Below are positions 34,294 through 43,321 of a DNA stretch of 64,000 bases, in pieces. The notes beneath the pieces were generated by a model, which did not search any database, had not been told where the DNA came from, and was given only the letters and a program-made list of their open reading frames with translations. Position 1 is the stretch's first letter, and the number at the start of each line of letters is the position of its first letter. The DNA comes from Cloacibacillus porcorum (GTDB lineage Bacteria > Synergistota > Synergistia > Synergistales > Synergistaceae), in the NCBI RefSeq assembly GCF_001701045.1, contig NZ_CP016757.1, positions 1,853,501 through 1,917,500 on the forward strand. Direction: 5' to 3'. A program made the translations under genes and the position numbers.

Positions 34294-35192
34294 GTAAGCG
34301 TCAAATATACCGTACATACGCCAATAATCAGATCTATTGTATTATAATTCAGCAGAGTCGTTGACTCCAGCATCAGAGGCATGGTCACAGGATTCGTCGT
34401 TGTCGCCGGCCGTTGAATCCGGCTGGCCTTTCAATTTGCAGCGGCATGGAAGCTCTTTGCTCCAGGGCAGGATGGTATGGTATCGCTCCGGTGCCGTGTT
34501 GGGCATGTTTTCAAGAATGTATTTGAGGTATTCGTATGGTTTGAGGTGGTTCTCTTTTGCCCTCTCTATTATTGAGTAGATTACCGCGCTGGTTTCCGCT
34601 CCTTTGGGGGAGCAGGAAAAGAGCCAGTTTTTTCTGCCTATGACGAATGGTTTTATGCTTCGTTCCGCTAAGGAGTGTTCAAGGCCCACGCGAATAAGGC
34701 ATCCGTTATTGCCTTGCTTTGTTCTAGTCTTTTGACACGACGCTCTTCCGGCGTCAGTTTTGTATAGTCACGTTCAAGAGCGAAGAGTCTGTCGCAGTAT
34801 TCAAGTCCTTTTTGTGAGGCGCAGGCTGGTTGTTCTTGTAGGACTGCCTGTATCCCTTCGTGAATTTTTCTTCTCACATGGGCCCGGCAGCCACAGCGGC
34901 GAATTCTGCACCGAGTCTGCCATATCCGCATAGCCGTCTGTGTGCAGATAGCCTCTGAAGCGCTCTTATTACAGAAGATAAACATAGACTCACCGCTGAA
35001 ATCACAGGCAAGGCTGAGATTTACGATGGCAGCCAGACCATCGACACCCTTACGCATATCCGCAGCTCCGCAGACAATATATATCTTTATTACTGCTCTC
35101 GATCATAAAACTGCTCTCTTCTGCGATGCTTAATAAGAGGAGTTTACATGCTTTTCGACTTAATTTATAGGTACGGGAGTTTTGACGCTTAC
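34294..35192 (-). mobile_element. IS66-type non-autonomous element, copy 2 (899 bp)
   Basis: Same length, same internal tnpB::tnpC junction and nearly the same bases as copy 1, so the deletion predates the duplication. Left terminal repeat has drifted (GTAAGCGTCAAATATACC); the right one is intact. No matching target duplication flanks it. Confidence 0.85.
34345..35057 (-). pseudogene. IS66 tnpB::tnpC deletion remnant (copy 2)
   Basis: Equivalent to the remnant in copy 1, with MRKGVDGLAAIVN at its start and AERSIKPFVIGRKNWLF in the second frame. A few substitutions differ between the copies (for example LTPEERR here, LTLEERR in copy 1). Confidence 0.82.
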
Positions 35193-35271
35193 AGAATTTT
35201 CATCTATTGCCTGTTTACCTTTGAATACCAAAAAGGGCTTCCAGCAAAAGCCGAAAGCCCTGAATTATCAA

Positions 35272-35323
35272 TGGTGGACGGTAGAAGAATTGAACTTCTG
35301 ACCTCTTCCGTGTCAAGGAAGCG
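35272..35323 (-). pseudogene. 3' fragment of tRNA-Val(GAC)
   Basis: Fifty-two bases match the 3' part of the intact tRNA-Val(GAC) from the anticodon arm to CCA, with one difference; the 5' part is replaced by unrelated sequence. The downstream terminator-like hairpin is duplicated as well. Not a functional tRNA. Confidence 0.8.
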
Positions 35324-35561
35324 TATTGTATTCCGTTTAAGATTTGGCTCAAAAAGCTTTTCCGCTGCCACAGCTCCAGGGGAAGGTAGCTGCACAGGGA
35401 GAATTTTAGCCCATTCCGACGGCCGCAGGCTGCTGTTCGTAGCGCTCCCCATACAATGACGGCGCTGTTCGCATACCCAATTAATACTACAAAACCGGCC
35501 TACATGGCTTTTGTTAAAGAGTATGGGATGTCGGCTTCATAATTAAAATGTGATATTAACT
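35324..35561. other. intergenic, no gene recognised
   Basis: Sequence between the tRNA fragment and the gltS promoter. Short open frames exist on both strands but none shows a ribosome-binding site or a recognisable family; probably debris of the same rearrangement. Confidence 0.5.
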
Positions 35562-35591
35562 TTGGCGCTCATAAAATATTCGTGTTATAAT
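35562..35591 (+). promoter_or_regulatory. gltS promoter
   Basis: TTGGCG, 18-base spacer, perfect TATAAT. The roughly 125-base leader contains a small hairpin (GCCAG/CTGGC near 35644-35659) and ends in AAGGAG before the ATG. Confidence 0.65.
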
Positions 35592-35721
35592 AAATTATCT
35601 TTAAAAATAAATAATGCAATGCTTCTTATGATAAGTTACTAAAGCCAGAGACCACTGGCGTATAGTTATTTATATAGAATGCGGCAAGATACAAAAATCT
35701 ATTATATAAGGAGAAAATAAT

Positions 35722-36975
35722 ATGTTATTTGAGCTCCTCAACGGTATAGCTGTTTTAAAGTTCGACGCCCTATGGACTACGACGCTGGCAATTATTTTGC
35801 TCTTAATCGGTTTCGCGATCAGGAACAAGGTCGGCATCATTGGCAGGTTTTGTATCCCGGCGCCGGTTATCGGCGGCCTTTTGATGTCCATCACCACGCT
35901 TATACTTCACCATACGGGAAATTTCACCGTTCAGTTCACAACCTCTATGCAGTCGCCGATGATGCTGGCCTTTTTTACTACGGTCGGAGTCGGCGTAAGC
36001 TTTGGACTGCTTAAAAAGGGAGGACGCGCGCTGATAATCTATCTGGTATTCTGCTGGGTTCTGGCGGCGATACAGAATGCCTTCGGCGCCGGACTCGCCT
36101 CGGCGCTGGGGTTGAATCCGCTTCTGGGCATCATGGCCGGGGCCGTATCTCTTGAGGGCGGACATGGCGCGGCCGCCGCCTTTGGTCCAATGGTGGAAGG
36201 GTTAGGAGTAAAAGGCGCGGCCGCGGTAGCCATAGCCTCGGCCACCTTTGGGCTTATCGCGGGCGGACTTCTTGGAGGGCCGGTAGCCAAGACTCTTATC
36301 GAGCGCCATCACCTAAAGATAGAGGCGAATGCGGATACGATGTTTCAGAAAAGCGCCGACGATATCCTGAATGAGCAGTCCGAGAGAAAAGTAACCAGCG
36401 CCGCTCTGCTCAGCACCCTTGCGCTCGTACTCATTCTTATGGTCATCGGTTCATATCTTTCACAATATATCGCCAGGCTGACGGCCGGAACTAATTTCAG
36501 CCTTCCCGGTTATGTGACTGCGATGTTCGCGGCGGTCGTATTCAGAAATCTAAACGACCACCTCCATTTTGTTAAAATCAACAGCAGCTGTATAGACATC
36601 ATTTCCGATATATCGATCGGCATATTTCTTACCATGGCGATGATGAGTCTGCGCATCTGGGATCTTTACGACCTCGCATTGCCGCTCATCGTGATCCTCA
36701 TGCTGCAGACGACGCTAATCGTGCTACTGGCGATGTTTGTCCTGTTCCGCCTGCTGGGGAGGGATTATGACGCGGTCGTCATGTGTTCGGGTTTCATCGG
36801 ACATGGCCTGGGAGCCACTCCAAACGCCGTAGCTAATATGGGATCGGTGTGTGAGAGATACGGCGTAATGTCATACAAGGCTTTTCTGATAGTTCCGCTC
36901 TGCGGCGCGGTCCTTATTGATCTTGTCGGTATTCCCAATATAGTATGGTTCATCAATTTCTTTGCCAACCGCTAA
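35722..36975 (+). CDS. gltS: sodium/glutamate symporter GltS
   Basis: Inner-membrane Na+-coupled glutamate uptake protein of 417 residues with about ten to twelve helices. The two pseudo-symmetric re-entrant motifs are present: EGGHGAAAAFGP near residues 149-160 and GFIGHGLGATPNAVANM near 354-370. Monocistronic, with its own promoter and terminator. Glutamate import fits an amino-acid-fermenting life style and the mutase cluster a few kilobases on, although no direct link is shown. Confidence 0.95.
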   Translation: MLFELLNGIAVLKFDALWTTTLAIILLLIGFAIRNKVGIIGRFCIPAPVIGGLLMSITTLILHHTGNFTVQFTTSMQSPMMLAFFTTVGVGVSFGLLKKGGRALIIYLVFCWVLAAIQNAFGAGLASALGLNPLLGIMAGAVSLEGGHGAAAAFGPMVEGLGVKGAAAVAIASATFGLIAGGLLGGPVAKTLIERHHLKIEANADTMFQKSADDILNEQSERKVTSAALLSTLALVLILMVIGSYLSQYIARLTAGTNFSLPGYVTAMFAAVVFRNLNDHLHFVKINSSCIDIISDISIGIFLTMAMMSLRIWDLYDLALPLIVILMLQTTLIVLLAMFVLFRLLGRDYDAVVMCSGFIGHGLGATPNAVANMGSVCERYGVMSYKAFLIVPLCGAVLIDLVGIPNIVWFINFFANR

Positions 36976-36987
36976 AAATCAACAAGA

Positions 36988-37028
36988 AGAGTGCCTAGGT
37001 TTCAGCTTCGGAACCGAGGCACTCTTTT
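36988..37028 (+). terminator. gltS terminator
   Basis: AGAGTGCCT ... AGGCACTCT stem with inner pairing GGTTTC/GGAACC, followed by TTTTT. Confidence 0.92.
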
Positions 37029-37556
37029 TGCGAACTGCATCGCTGCACCGCATAAACGCTGATCATCCGGCACAGGCGGTAATCCTGCCGGTCCGTTAAA
37101 TTATTTCCCCTAAATTGCCTTTTTACGTGAGCCAAGTCCATTTTTTCGGAATGAACCAAATATCCTGTAATTTCGAATGCCAGTTCATGTTTTATTTCAT
37201 GCTGAATTATTTTTCAAATAATCGAAATATTATATCACTGTTATTTACAGGTTCTACGAACGCGTCATCTCACCACAGCCATGGGGACACGCAGACAGCA
37301 TTAGAGGATACCCCTAAAAGCCTGGCCGAAGCCGGTATCCTCGCCCACAATAACACCAATGCCATGAAGAACCAAATATCCGCCTATGAAGCCTATTTAA
37401 ATATACTGCGTAATGCAGCTTGAAAGAGCAGCCGCTGTACTTGGGAACATTCAAATCAAAAGACGGTCTCAACAGCAACATACTGGCTCTACGCCATTTA
37501 TACAAACGGCACCTAGAGGCAATCATTTATTCAAGGGGCTTTTTAAAAGCCGGCTT
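37029..37556. other. gap with possible decayed coding sequence
   Basis: No confident gene. One forward frame (37115-37423) ends in a helical, charged stretch (TPKSLAEAGILAHNN ... YEAYLNIL) and a second frame directly after reads LGTFKSKDGLNSN. They look like two pieces of a broken gene rather than an active one. No ribosome-binding site supports the ATG. Confidence 0.3.
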
Positions 37557-38975
37557 CTAATCGCCGCCTGCCTTGCCGTATTTAAAATCTCCGAAGGCCC
37601 TCTTCCTGACCCAGAGGAAGCAGGCGAAATGGGCCGCGAAGGTCACCGCCCAGGAGACGGGATAGGAGATGTAGACAGTCGCCACGCTGTGCAGGGCCGG
37701 TATATGGAGCAGCGTCGATATCCATACGAGGCGCAGACCGCAGACGCCGAGCAGCGTGACGATCGTCGGCAGCACGGAATATCCCATTCCGCGCATCACG
37801 CCGCCCATCCCCTCCATCAGGCCGCAGATGGCGTAGGCGGAGGCGATCAGCTTCATGCGCTCCATACCGGCTGCGATGACCGCCTCGCTCGAGGAATAGA
37901 TACCCAGCAGCGTATGGCCGAATATGGTGGCGGTGAGCCCCAGCAGACCGCCGACAAGTGCGCTGCAGACAAGACCAACCTTCAGCACCTTATTGACGCG
38001 GTCGAACCTCCCCGCCCCCATATTTTGACTCGTGAAGGATATTATCGCCTGATAAAAGGCCTCCATTGAGAAATAAACGAACATCTCAATGCTGTCGGAG
38101 GCGCAGCTGCCCGCCATGACTACCGCGCCGAACGAGTTTATGAAGGCCTGGATAACGACGTTGGAGATCGAAAAAAGCACCCCCTGCAGTCCCGCGGGAA
38201 TACCGATCCTCAGCATCTTCATAAGATTTTTTACATCGATGCGCGCCTTGGCCGGTGTGAAACGCAGCGCCCCGCTCTCGCGGAGCAGACAGCGTAGCAC
38301 GAGGGCCGCGGAAATACACTGCGCGATGACCGTGGCGATCGCCACTCCGGCCACATCCAGATGAAGATAGATCACGAAAAATAGGTTCAGGAGAACATTT
38401 ACCACACCGGCAAACGAGAGGTAAATCAGCGGCCTTCTGGTATCGCCGACGGCGCGCAGGATCGCGCCTCCGAAGTTATAGAGCATCATCGGCGTCATGC
38501 CGAAGAAATATATGACGAGATAGAGCGTCGCCAGGCCGAGGACCTCCGGCGGCGTCTGCATCATTATCAGTATCTTGCGCGCGAACACTATGCCGAGGAC
38601 CGTCAGAAAAACGCCGCTCACCACAGCGACGATGATCGAGGTGGCGACGGTCTTGGAGATACCCTCCTCGTCCTTGGAGCCGTAGTAGCGCGCGACGAGG
38701 ACGTTCGTACCGATTGAGATGCCGACAAAGAGGTTGGTCATCAGGCTTATGAGAGAGGAATTGGAGCCGACTGCCGCGAGAGAGTTGTCCCCCGCATAGC
38801 GCCCTACCACGATGATATCCGCCGCGTTGAAAAGCAGCTGAAGGATGCTGGAAAACATGAGCGGTATCGCAAAGAGCAGCATCTTAGGCAAAATACGCCC
38901 GCTGCACATATTTATCGCGTACTTGTTTCTGCCGCCTCTGTTCTGATTGATGGTCCTGCCTCTGAATAAAAACAT
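37557..38975 (-). CDS. MATE family efflux transporter
   Basis: Twelve-helix Na+ or H+ coupled multidrug and toxin exporter, 472 residues. Two homologous halves are visible, with the MATE signatures PLMFSSILQLLFNAADIIVVG at the start, GDTRRPLIYLSFAGVVNVLLNLFFV at about residues 175-200 and SFTSQNMGAGRFDRV opening the second half. The start ATG follows GGGAGAGAC. Monocistronic by spacing. Substrate unknown. Confidence 0.94.
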   Translation of the reverse strand: MFLFRGRTINQNRGGRNKYAINMCSGRILPKMLLFAIPLMFSSILQLLFNAADIIVVGRYAGDNSLAAVGSNSSLISLMTNLFVGISIGTNVLVARYYGSKDEEGISKTVATSIIVAVVSGVFLTVLGIVFARKILIMMQTPPEVLGLATLYLVIYFFGMTPMMLYNFGGAILRAVGDTRRPLIYLSFAGVVNVLLNLFFVIYLHLDVAGVAIATVIAQCISAALVLRCLLRESGALRFTPAKARIDVKNLMKMLRIGIPAGLQGVLFSISNVVIQAFINSFGAVVMAGSCASDSIEMFVYFSMEAFYQAIISFTSQNMGAGRFDRVNKVLKVGLVCSALVGGLLGLTATIFGHTLLGIYSSSEAVIAAGMERMKLIASAYAICGLMEGMGGVMRGMGYSVLPTIVTLLGVCGLRLVWISTLLHIPALHSVATVYISYPVSWAVTFAAHFACFLWVRKRAFGDFKYGKAGGD

Positions 38976-39126
38976 TTAACGTCTCTCCCGTGAAGATAAT
39001 TGCCTGTTGGAGATATCATATCCACAGCGAGAGCATTCTAACATCTTATGGTTATTTTGCAATATTATTGCGCTTTTTGGGCACGTATTTTTACAGAGGA
39101 TTAAGACAACCCGCAGTGCGGGGCAA

Positions 39127-39588
39127 TTAATCCTCCGCCGTCAGGAAGTTCCGCTCCAGGTAGATCATATCCTTCAGCCGCACCCCATTTTCAAACATCG
39201 GGTGGTCATAATTGTCGATGAAAAAATCCTTTACGCGGTGGCTCTCCTGAAAGCCGCAGCTCCTGTAAAACGGAATGGTAAGCGGGCTCTCGCCGGTGCC
39301 GACGAGTATCTTGCGGCAACGGCCACCGTACCTCCCGCAGACAAACTCCATCATCTGACGTCCATAGCCCCTGCGCTGGAAACGCGGCTCCACGGCGAGA
39401 TTCTTTATCTCAAAGACCCCGCCTCCCTCGTCCGTTACAACGCAGACGGCGCGCAGCCCGCCGTCGTACAGCGCGAACAGCTCTCCCCGCCACAGATATT
39501 TATCGATCATATCCTCCTGCTCGTCGGCAAGCAGCAGCAGTTCGAGATAGTTCCTCTTGTCTTCTTCCTTTATAAGCTCTATCTTCAT
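39127..39588 (-). CDS. GNAT family N-acetyltransferase
   Basis: A 153-residue acetyl-CoA-dependent acyltransferase. The acetyl-CoA-binding motif A, VEPRFQRRGYGRQMMEFV, follows the strand FEIKNLAV; motif B (IPFYRSCGFQES) is also present. Substrate not deducible. It lies 24 bases downstream of the GlmL-like gene on the same strand and may be the third gene of the mutase operon. Confidence 0.85.
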   Translation of the reverse strand: MKIELIKEEDKRNYLELLLLADEQEDMIDKYLWRGELFALYDGGLRAVCVVTDEGGGVFEIKNLAVEPRFQRRGYGRQMMEFVCGRYGGRCRKILVGTGESPLTIPFYRSCGFQESHRVKDFFIDNYDHPMFENGVRLKDMIYLERNFLTAED

Positions 39589-39612
39589 GCGCTCACCCTT
39601 TAAAATAAAAAA

Positions 39613-41007
39613 TCATGAGAGAGCCTCAAGGCTCTTTTTCATTATCCCCAGCGCCGCCTTCGGTTCATGGCAGACCAGAAGCCCCATCGCATAGAGCATA
39701 TAGCTGCCGTCGGCATAGAGCGCCGCCGTCTCCGGCAGCAGGACGTCCCGCTCGCCGCCCTTCCTCAGCGCCTCCTTCAGCAGCGCCGCCGGATCTTCGT
39801 TGTTTATCAGCGGGCCGCCGGTGCCGATGATGTTTTTTACGCCGCCGAGGTTCTTGCCTCGCTGGAGCAGCTTGCAGCCGACTGAGGCCGTATGTTCTAT
39901 ACATCCCGCGTGACGTCTAGCGGCCGCGCGTACACAATAGGAGGCCAGCGCGGAATCCACGCGGCGTTCTTCGCGCGTGGCGGGCAGAAAAGAGTTGTCA
40001 GCCACACGGCGCGCCACCGCCTCCGCCATAAAGGCATCGGAGACCGCCGCGTCAGCCGCGAGCTTCGCCGTCCCCGCTCCCTCGGCCACCAGCACCGATG
40101 ATTCGCGAAGGCCAAGGTCGCCCTCCACGGTGCGCTTGGCAAACCCCTCGGCGGCTCCGATGAAACGCGCCCCGTCGTATGGGCGCTGTTCCGCGAACGA
40201 ATGCACGTCGGTCGTCGCGCCGCCAACGTCAAAGATAATCAGCTCTCCTAAACCCTTTTCCCCGTCGCAGCCACGGGCGAGAAGCTCCCCCGCCGCCAGC
40301 ACCGCAGACGGAGTCGGCATCAGGATGCCGTCAAGCATCCCCCGCACCCCATCCAGCCCCTTCATATTAATGATGCGCTTCAGGAAAATCTCCCTGACGA
40401 TACTCTCCGCCATCGCGGTGTTCAGCACCCCCACCGAGGGGATGATATTATCGGCAATGAAGCACTCCTTACCGCCGGAGGCGAGCAGAGAGCGCACCTT
40501 GGCGGCGGCAAAACTATTGCCTGCGTATATCACCGGCGCCTGCAGGGAGCTGGCCGCGAGGAGGGCGGCGTTATGCAGCAGGGCGGCCTCGCTGCCCCGC
40601 TCGTAGCCGCCGCAGAAGAGGATTATCTCGACCTTCTCCGCGGCGAGCCCCGCCAGCTCCGGCTCCTTTATCCTGCCGGCGAGCGTGGCGAGAATCTTTC
40701 CTCCCGCGCCGAAGGCGGCGCTGCGGCCTGCCGTGACGCTGAGGCTGCGGCTGAGCCCGATAACGGCCATGCGAAGGCCGCCTGCGGCGCTCGAAGAGGC
40801 CAGCTTCAGCGCTCCGTCAAACTCCGCGGCGGAGAGGACATCCCTCGCCATCTCCAGACAGCGCCGCAGGCCGAGCCGCGCGTCGCTCTTCACCGTGGAG
40901 GCGGTGCATCCGCTGAAAAGAATCCTCTCCTCGCGCGGCGACACCACCGCCACCTTTGTGTGCGTGCTGCCAAAATCCAGCAGCACGGCCTTTCTGTCAC
41001 GCGGCAT
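39613..41007 (-). CDS. GlmL/MutL-family protein associated with B12-dependent mutase
   Basis: A 464-residue ASKHA-fold ATPase of the methylaspartate mutase accessory (MutL/GlmL) family. Nucleotide-binding signatures are LLDFGSTHTKVAVV (residues 9-22), LIIFDVGGATTDVHS and NIIGTGGPLI. Members sit next to genes for glutamate mutase and related adenosylcobalamin carbon-skeleton mutases, and are thought to reactivate the enzyme by exchanging damaged cofactor; direct proof is limited. Its start overlaps the mutase gene by 11 bases, so the two are co-translated. Confidence 0.88.
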   Translation of the reverse strand: MPRDRKAVLLDFGSTHTKVAVVSPREERILFSGCTASTVKSDARLGLRRCLEMARDVLSAAEFDGALKLASSSAAGGLRMAVIGLSRSLSVTAGRSAAFGAGGKILATLAGRIKEPELAGLAAEKVEIILFCGGYERGSEAALLHNAALLAASSLQAPVIYAGNSFAAAKVRSLLASGGKECFIADNIIPSVGVLNTAMAESIVREIFLKRIINMKGLDGVRGMLDGILMPTPSAVLAAGELLARGCDGEKGLGELIIFDVGGATTDVHSFAEQRPYDGARFIGAAEGFAKRTVEGDLGLRESSVLVAEGAGTAKLAADAAVSDAFMAEAVARRVADNSFLPATREERRVDSALASYCVRAAARRHAGCIEHTASVGCKLLQRGKNLGGVKNIIGTGGPLINNEDPAALLKEALRKGGERDVLLPETAALYADGSYMLYAMGLLVCHEPKAALGIMKKSLEALS

Positions 41008-42742
41008 AAATACTCTTCACCACAGATATTATCTTATCCATATCATTATCGCAGTTGACGCCGAGCGCCCGCAGCTCCTCCGTGACGTCGACGGCGAGCG
41101 AGCCGCCCTCCATATTCTCGTTGAGCTGTCCGCCGAGGATAAGCGTCGCCTCCGTCCCCGACTCCCGCATCTTCTCCGTGAGTTCCTTAGCGTAACTGAG
41201 CGCGATCCCGTTATAGGTACTCAGCGCCACGGCCTTCGCCTCGGTCTCGATCAGCGTATCCACGACCTCCTCCGGCGTCACATAATTCCCGAGGTCAAAA
41301 ACGGTCGCTCCCGCTTTAGTGAGAATCGCCTTGACGATCTCCTTACCATAGTCGTGGATGTCCGTCGAGCCGACGAGCACCTTCTCGCCGGATAGCTCCG
41401 CCTCGATCTCGCCGAAGCGGGCAAGCGCCTGGTCCTTCTTGGAATTGAGGTTCTTTATCATATCCGTCGGACGCACCGGCAGCCGTTCCCCTGATGTGGT
41501 CTTTTCACCCGCGCCGAAATTATCCTCCAGCTGGCGCGGACCGATCGCCTTCAACGCTGCGAAAATCTCTCCCGGATGATTGATATCCACGCCGAGGTCG
41601 TCAAGGGCGTTCATCATCCGCTCAAAGAAAATCTTGCCGCAGAAGATATAGAGGTCGCGTTCGGCGTTGACCCGCTCCCAGTTGATGAAGGGGGCCATAA
41701 ACTTTGACTTTTCGATCATCATATCGACCGTCAGATGCCCGTCGACGATCTCCTGCGCCGTCGGGATGCGCACCGCCTCCGTCACCGGCACCGAGGCGAC
41801 GGCGTGTCCCGTCGGCGTGTGGCGCTGGAATATCGCGTCCGCGAGCGAGAAAGAGGCCAGCGCGCCATAATTCCGCTGATAGTCAAGGCCGTAATCCACC
41901 GTGTTGCCGAAGATCATCGTCCCCGGCGTGTGGTGCTTATTGAGCTTCTCCATTACGGAATGAATTATAATCCGTCCCATCGGGTCGCTGAAAAGATTGC
42001 CGTAGGCGAAGGCCATCCGCGCGCCGAGCATATCCTCGACGAGATACCGTTCCATCATCGCCCAGCCCGTGATGCTCGCAAGGTCGCGGAACTGGTTGCC
42101 GAAGCCGTCGTCCATATTGGAATGGACAATCGTCCCCTCCACCTTGCCCATCAGCATGAAGGCTGTCAGAGAGTTCACCGTGCGCTCATACTCAAGCTCG
42201 ACGCCCGGATACTCGTAAGTAAAATAATGCGAGACATTGCCAATGGAGGTGACCCCCGCGTTGAGCGCGAATACGGTATTCTCCAGCGCGTTCGGCGAGC
42301 CGATCATATGATCCGACATATGCGGCTGCACGGGGACTATCTGCCCCAGCGCCGCCCACTCCTCCGGCGTGTTAAGAATAAGCCCCGTGCCCTTCGGCAG
42401 CTTATCCCTGTACGCAGCGGGAACGCCCATCACCCAGTCGAGAATGAAACCAAAGCGCGTGATATAACTGCCGCGCCGTTTCAGCTCACTGTAGATAAAC
42501 TCAATATTCTTCGCCGTCTCCTCCCAGGAATTCCATCCGACATGCGAATGCTTGGAGATGAGCCCCTCGGCGATCGCGCGGCGCTTATACTCCGCCTCGC
42601 TTTTAACGCCATGCTCACGGAAAAACAGCGTCTCCCCCACGGTTATCCCCTTCGCGAGCCTGGAGGCGCCGGCCTCTATCTCTGAGATCGGCGGAAGCTC
42701 CTTCCAATCAAACCTCTTGTTAAACTTTATTTCCAACATCAT
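40997..42742 (-). CDS. single-chain adenosylcobalamin-dependent mutase (glutamate mutase E+S fusion or 2-methyleneglutarate mutase type)
   Basis: About 581 residues. Residues 1-435 resemble the catalytic TIM-barrel subunit of glutamate mutase (GlmE), for example SHVGWNSWEET and GTGLILNTPEEW. Residues 455-580 form a cobalamin-binding domain with D462-x-H464-x-x-G467, then S509-x-Y511 and G538-G539 at canonical spacings (the usual SxL is SxY). Glutamate mutase normally keeps these parts on two proteins. 2-Methyleneglutarate mutase of Clostridium barkeri is a known single-chain enzyme of about this size, so both activities are possible. No GlmS, methylaspartase or nicotinate genes adjoin. The start is one of GTG-ATG-ATG at 42745-42739. 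Confidence 0.85.
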   Translation of the reverse strand: MMLEIKFNKRFDWKELPPISEIEAGASRLAKGITVGETLFFREHGVKSEAEYKRRAIAEGLISKHSHVGWNSWEETAKNIEFIYSELKRRGSYITRFGFILDWVMGVPAAYRDKLPKGTGLILNTPEEWAALGQIVPVQPHMSDHMIGSPNALENTVFALNAGVTSIGNVSHYFTYEYPGVELEYERTVNSLTAFMLMGKVEGTIVHSNMDDGFGNQFRDLASITGWAMMERYLVEDMLGARMAFAYGNLFSDPMGRIIIHSVMEKLNKHHTPGTMIFGNTVDYGLDYQRNYGALASFSLADAIFQRHTPTGHAVASVPVTEAVRIPTAQEIVDGHLTVDMMIEKSKFMAPFINWERVNAERDLYIFCGKIFFERMMNALDDLGVDINHPGEIFAALKAIGPRQLEDNFGAGEKTTSGERLPVRPTDMIKNLNSKKDQALARFGEIEAELSGEKVLVGSTDIHDYGKEIVKAILTKAGATVFDLGNYVTPEEVVDTLIETEAKAVALSTYNGIALSYAKELTEKMRESGTEATLILGGQLNENMEGGSLAVDVTEELRALGVNCDNDMDKIISVVKSIYAA

Positions 42743-42745
42743 CAC

Positions 42746-43208
42746 TTCCCAATTTGAATTCGCATAAGCTAGATTTTATCTCTTTTTTAAATTTTAGCAA
42801 AGAAAAACAACGGCGATATCACGACATGTCAAAAAATCAGAAAATTTGGCAGAGAAAGCGATAAACGCCGGTTTGCGTTCTTAAAGCCTCCCTCTCTAAG
42901 CGAAGTGATAACCGCCTGTTTTGGGTGGCTGACGGAAGGAGAGTTGACCTTATGTTTATGCCGTTTGCCCCTGCCTTGTCACACCAGGTCCCGAGACAGT
43001 ATCCAGAGTCTTTACGTCCGCTGAATTCCGGGTCAGGGCCGGAATGACGAACGTAAACCGCGGATTCGCCGGCAAAGGCAGGAAAAAACGGGATAACAGC
43101 TTGACAAGCAGCAAGGCCGAGCTATATATTACATAAACAGTAATTTTACTTATTTATCTTTGTATGATTTACCTATTTTAATACATTAGAGAAGGAGGGC
43201 GATATGTT
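42746..43208. other. 463-bp intergenic region with palindromic repeats, no cobalamin riboswitch seen
   Basis: Holds the start region of the mutase operon (minus), a hairpin-rich stretch at 42880-42945 (CTCCCTCTC ... GGAGAG with inner CCGCC/GGTGG) of the kind dispersed in gut anaerobes, the inverted-repeat element described separately, and the AAGGAGGG site of the surface-protein gene. I looked for the AGYCACTG-type B12 box and did not find it. Confidence 0.5.
42970..43082. repeat. nested inverted-repeat (REP-like) element
   Basis: The outer arms CCTGCCTTG and CAAAGGCAGG enclose a hairpin with TTTACGT/ACGTAAA and ATTCCGG/CCGGAAT around GTCAGGG. This CCGGGTC-type palindrome resembles dispersed repetitive extragenic palindromes of other phyla. 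A related palindrome stands at the other end of the surface-protein gene. Confidence 0.6.
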
Positions 43209-43321
43209 ATGTCGCCGTGTGAAGGCCGTCAGCCGTTGAATTTATTTAACTTTGACTCACCCCCCCACATAAATTTACTTGGGTTCATTTAAGCCACAGA
43301 GCGCTGCTGCTGCTCTTTGTT
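43209..43321 (+). other. out-of-frame leader of the surface-protein gene with C7 tract
   Basis: An ATG at 43209 stands nine bases after GGAGGG and opens a frame (MSPCEGRQPLNLFNFDSPP) that ends at a TAA at 43290. Seven C residues at 43260-43266 lie in it. One additional C would fuse this start in frame to LSHRALLLLFVLTLFILAAP and the 804-residue protein, giving it a start and a signal peptide. In the printed sequence the long frame has no ATG upstream and only a TTG at 43322. Confidence 0.55.

Noticed and set aside
42746-43208. Cobalamin riboswitch upstream of the B12 mutase
   Set aside because: No B12-box or recognisable aptamer core on the minus strand; the hairpins present look like dispersed repeats.
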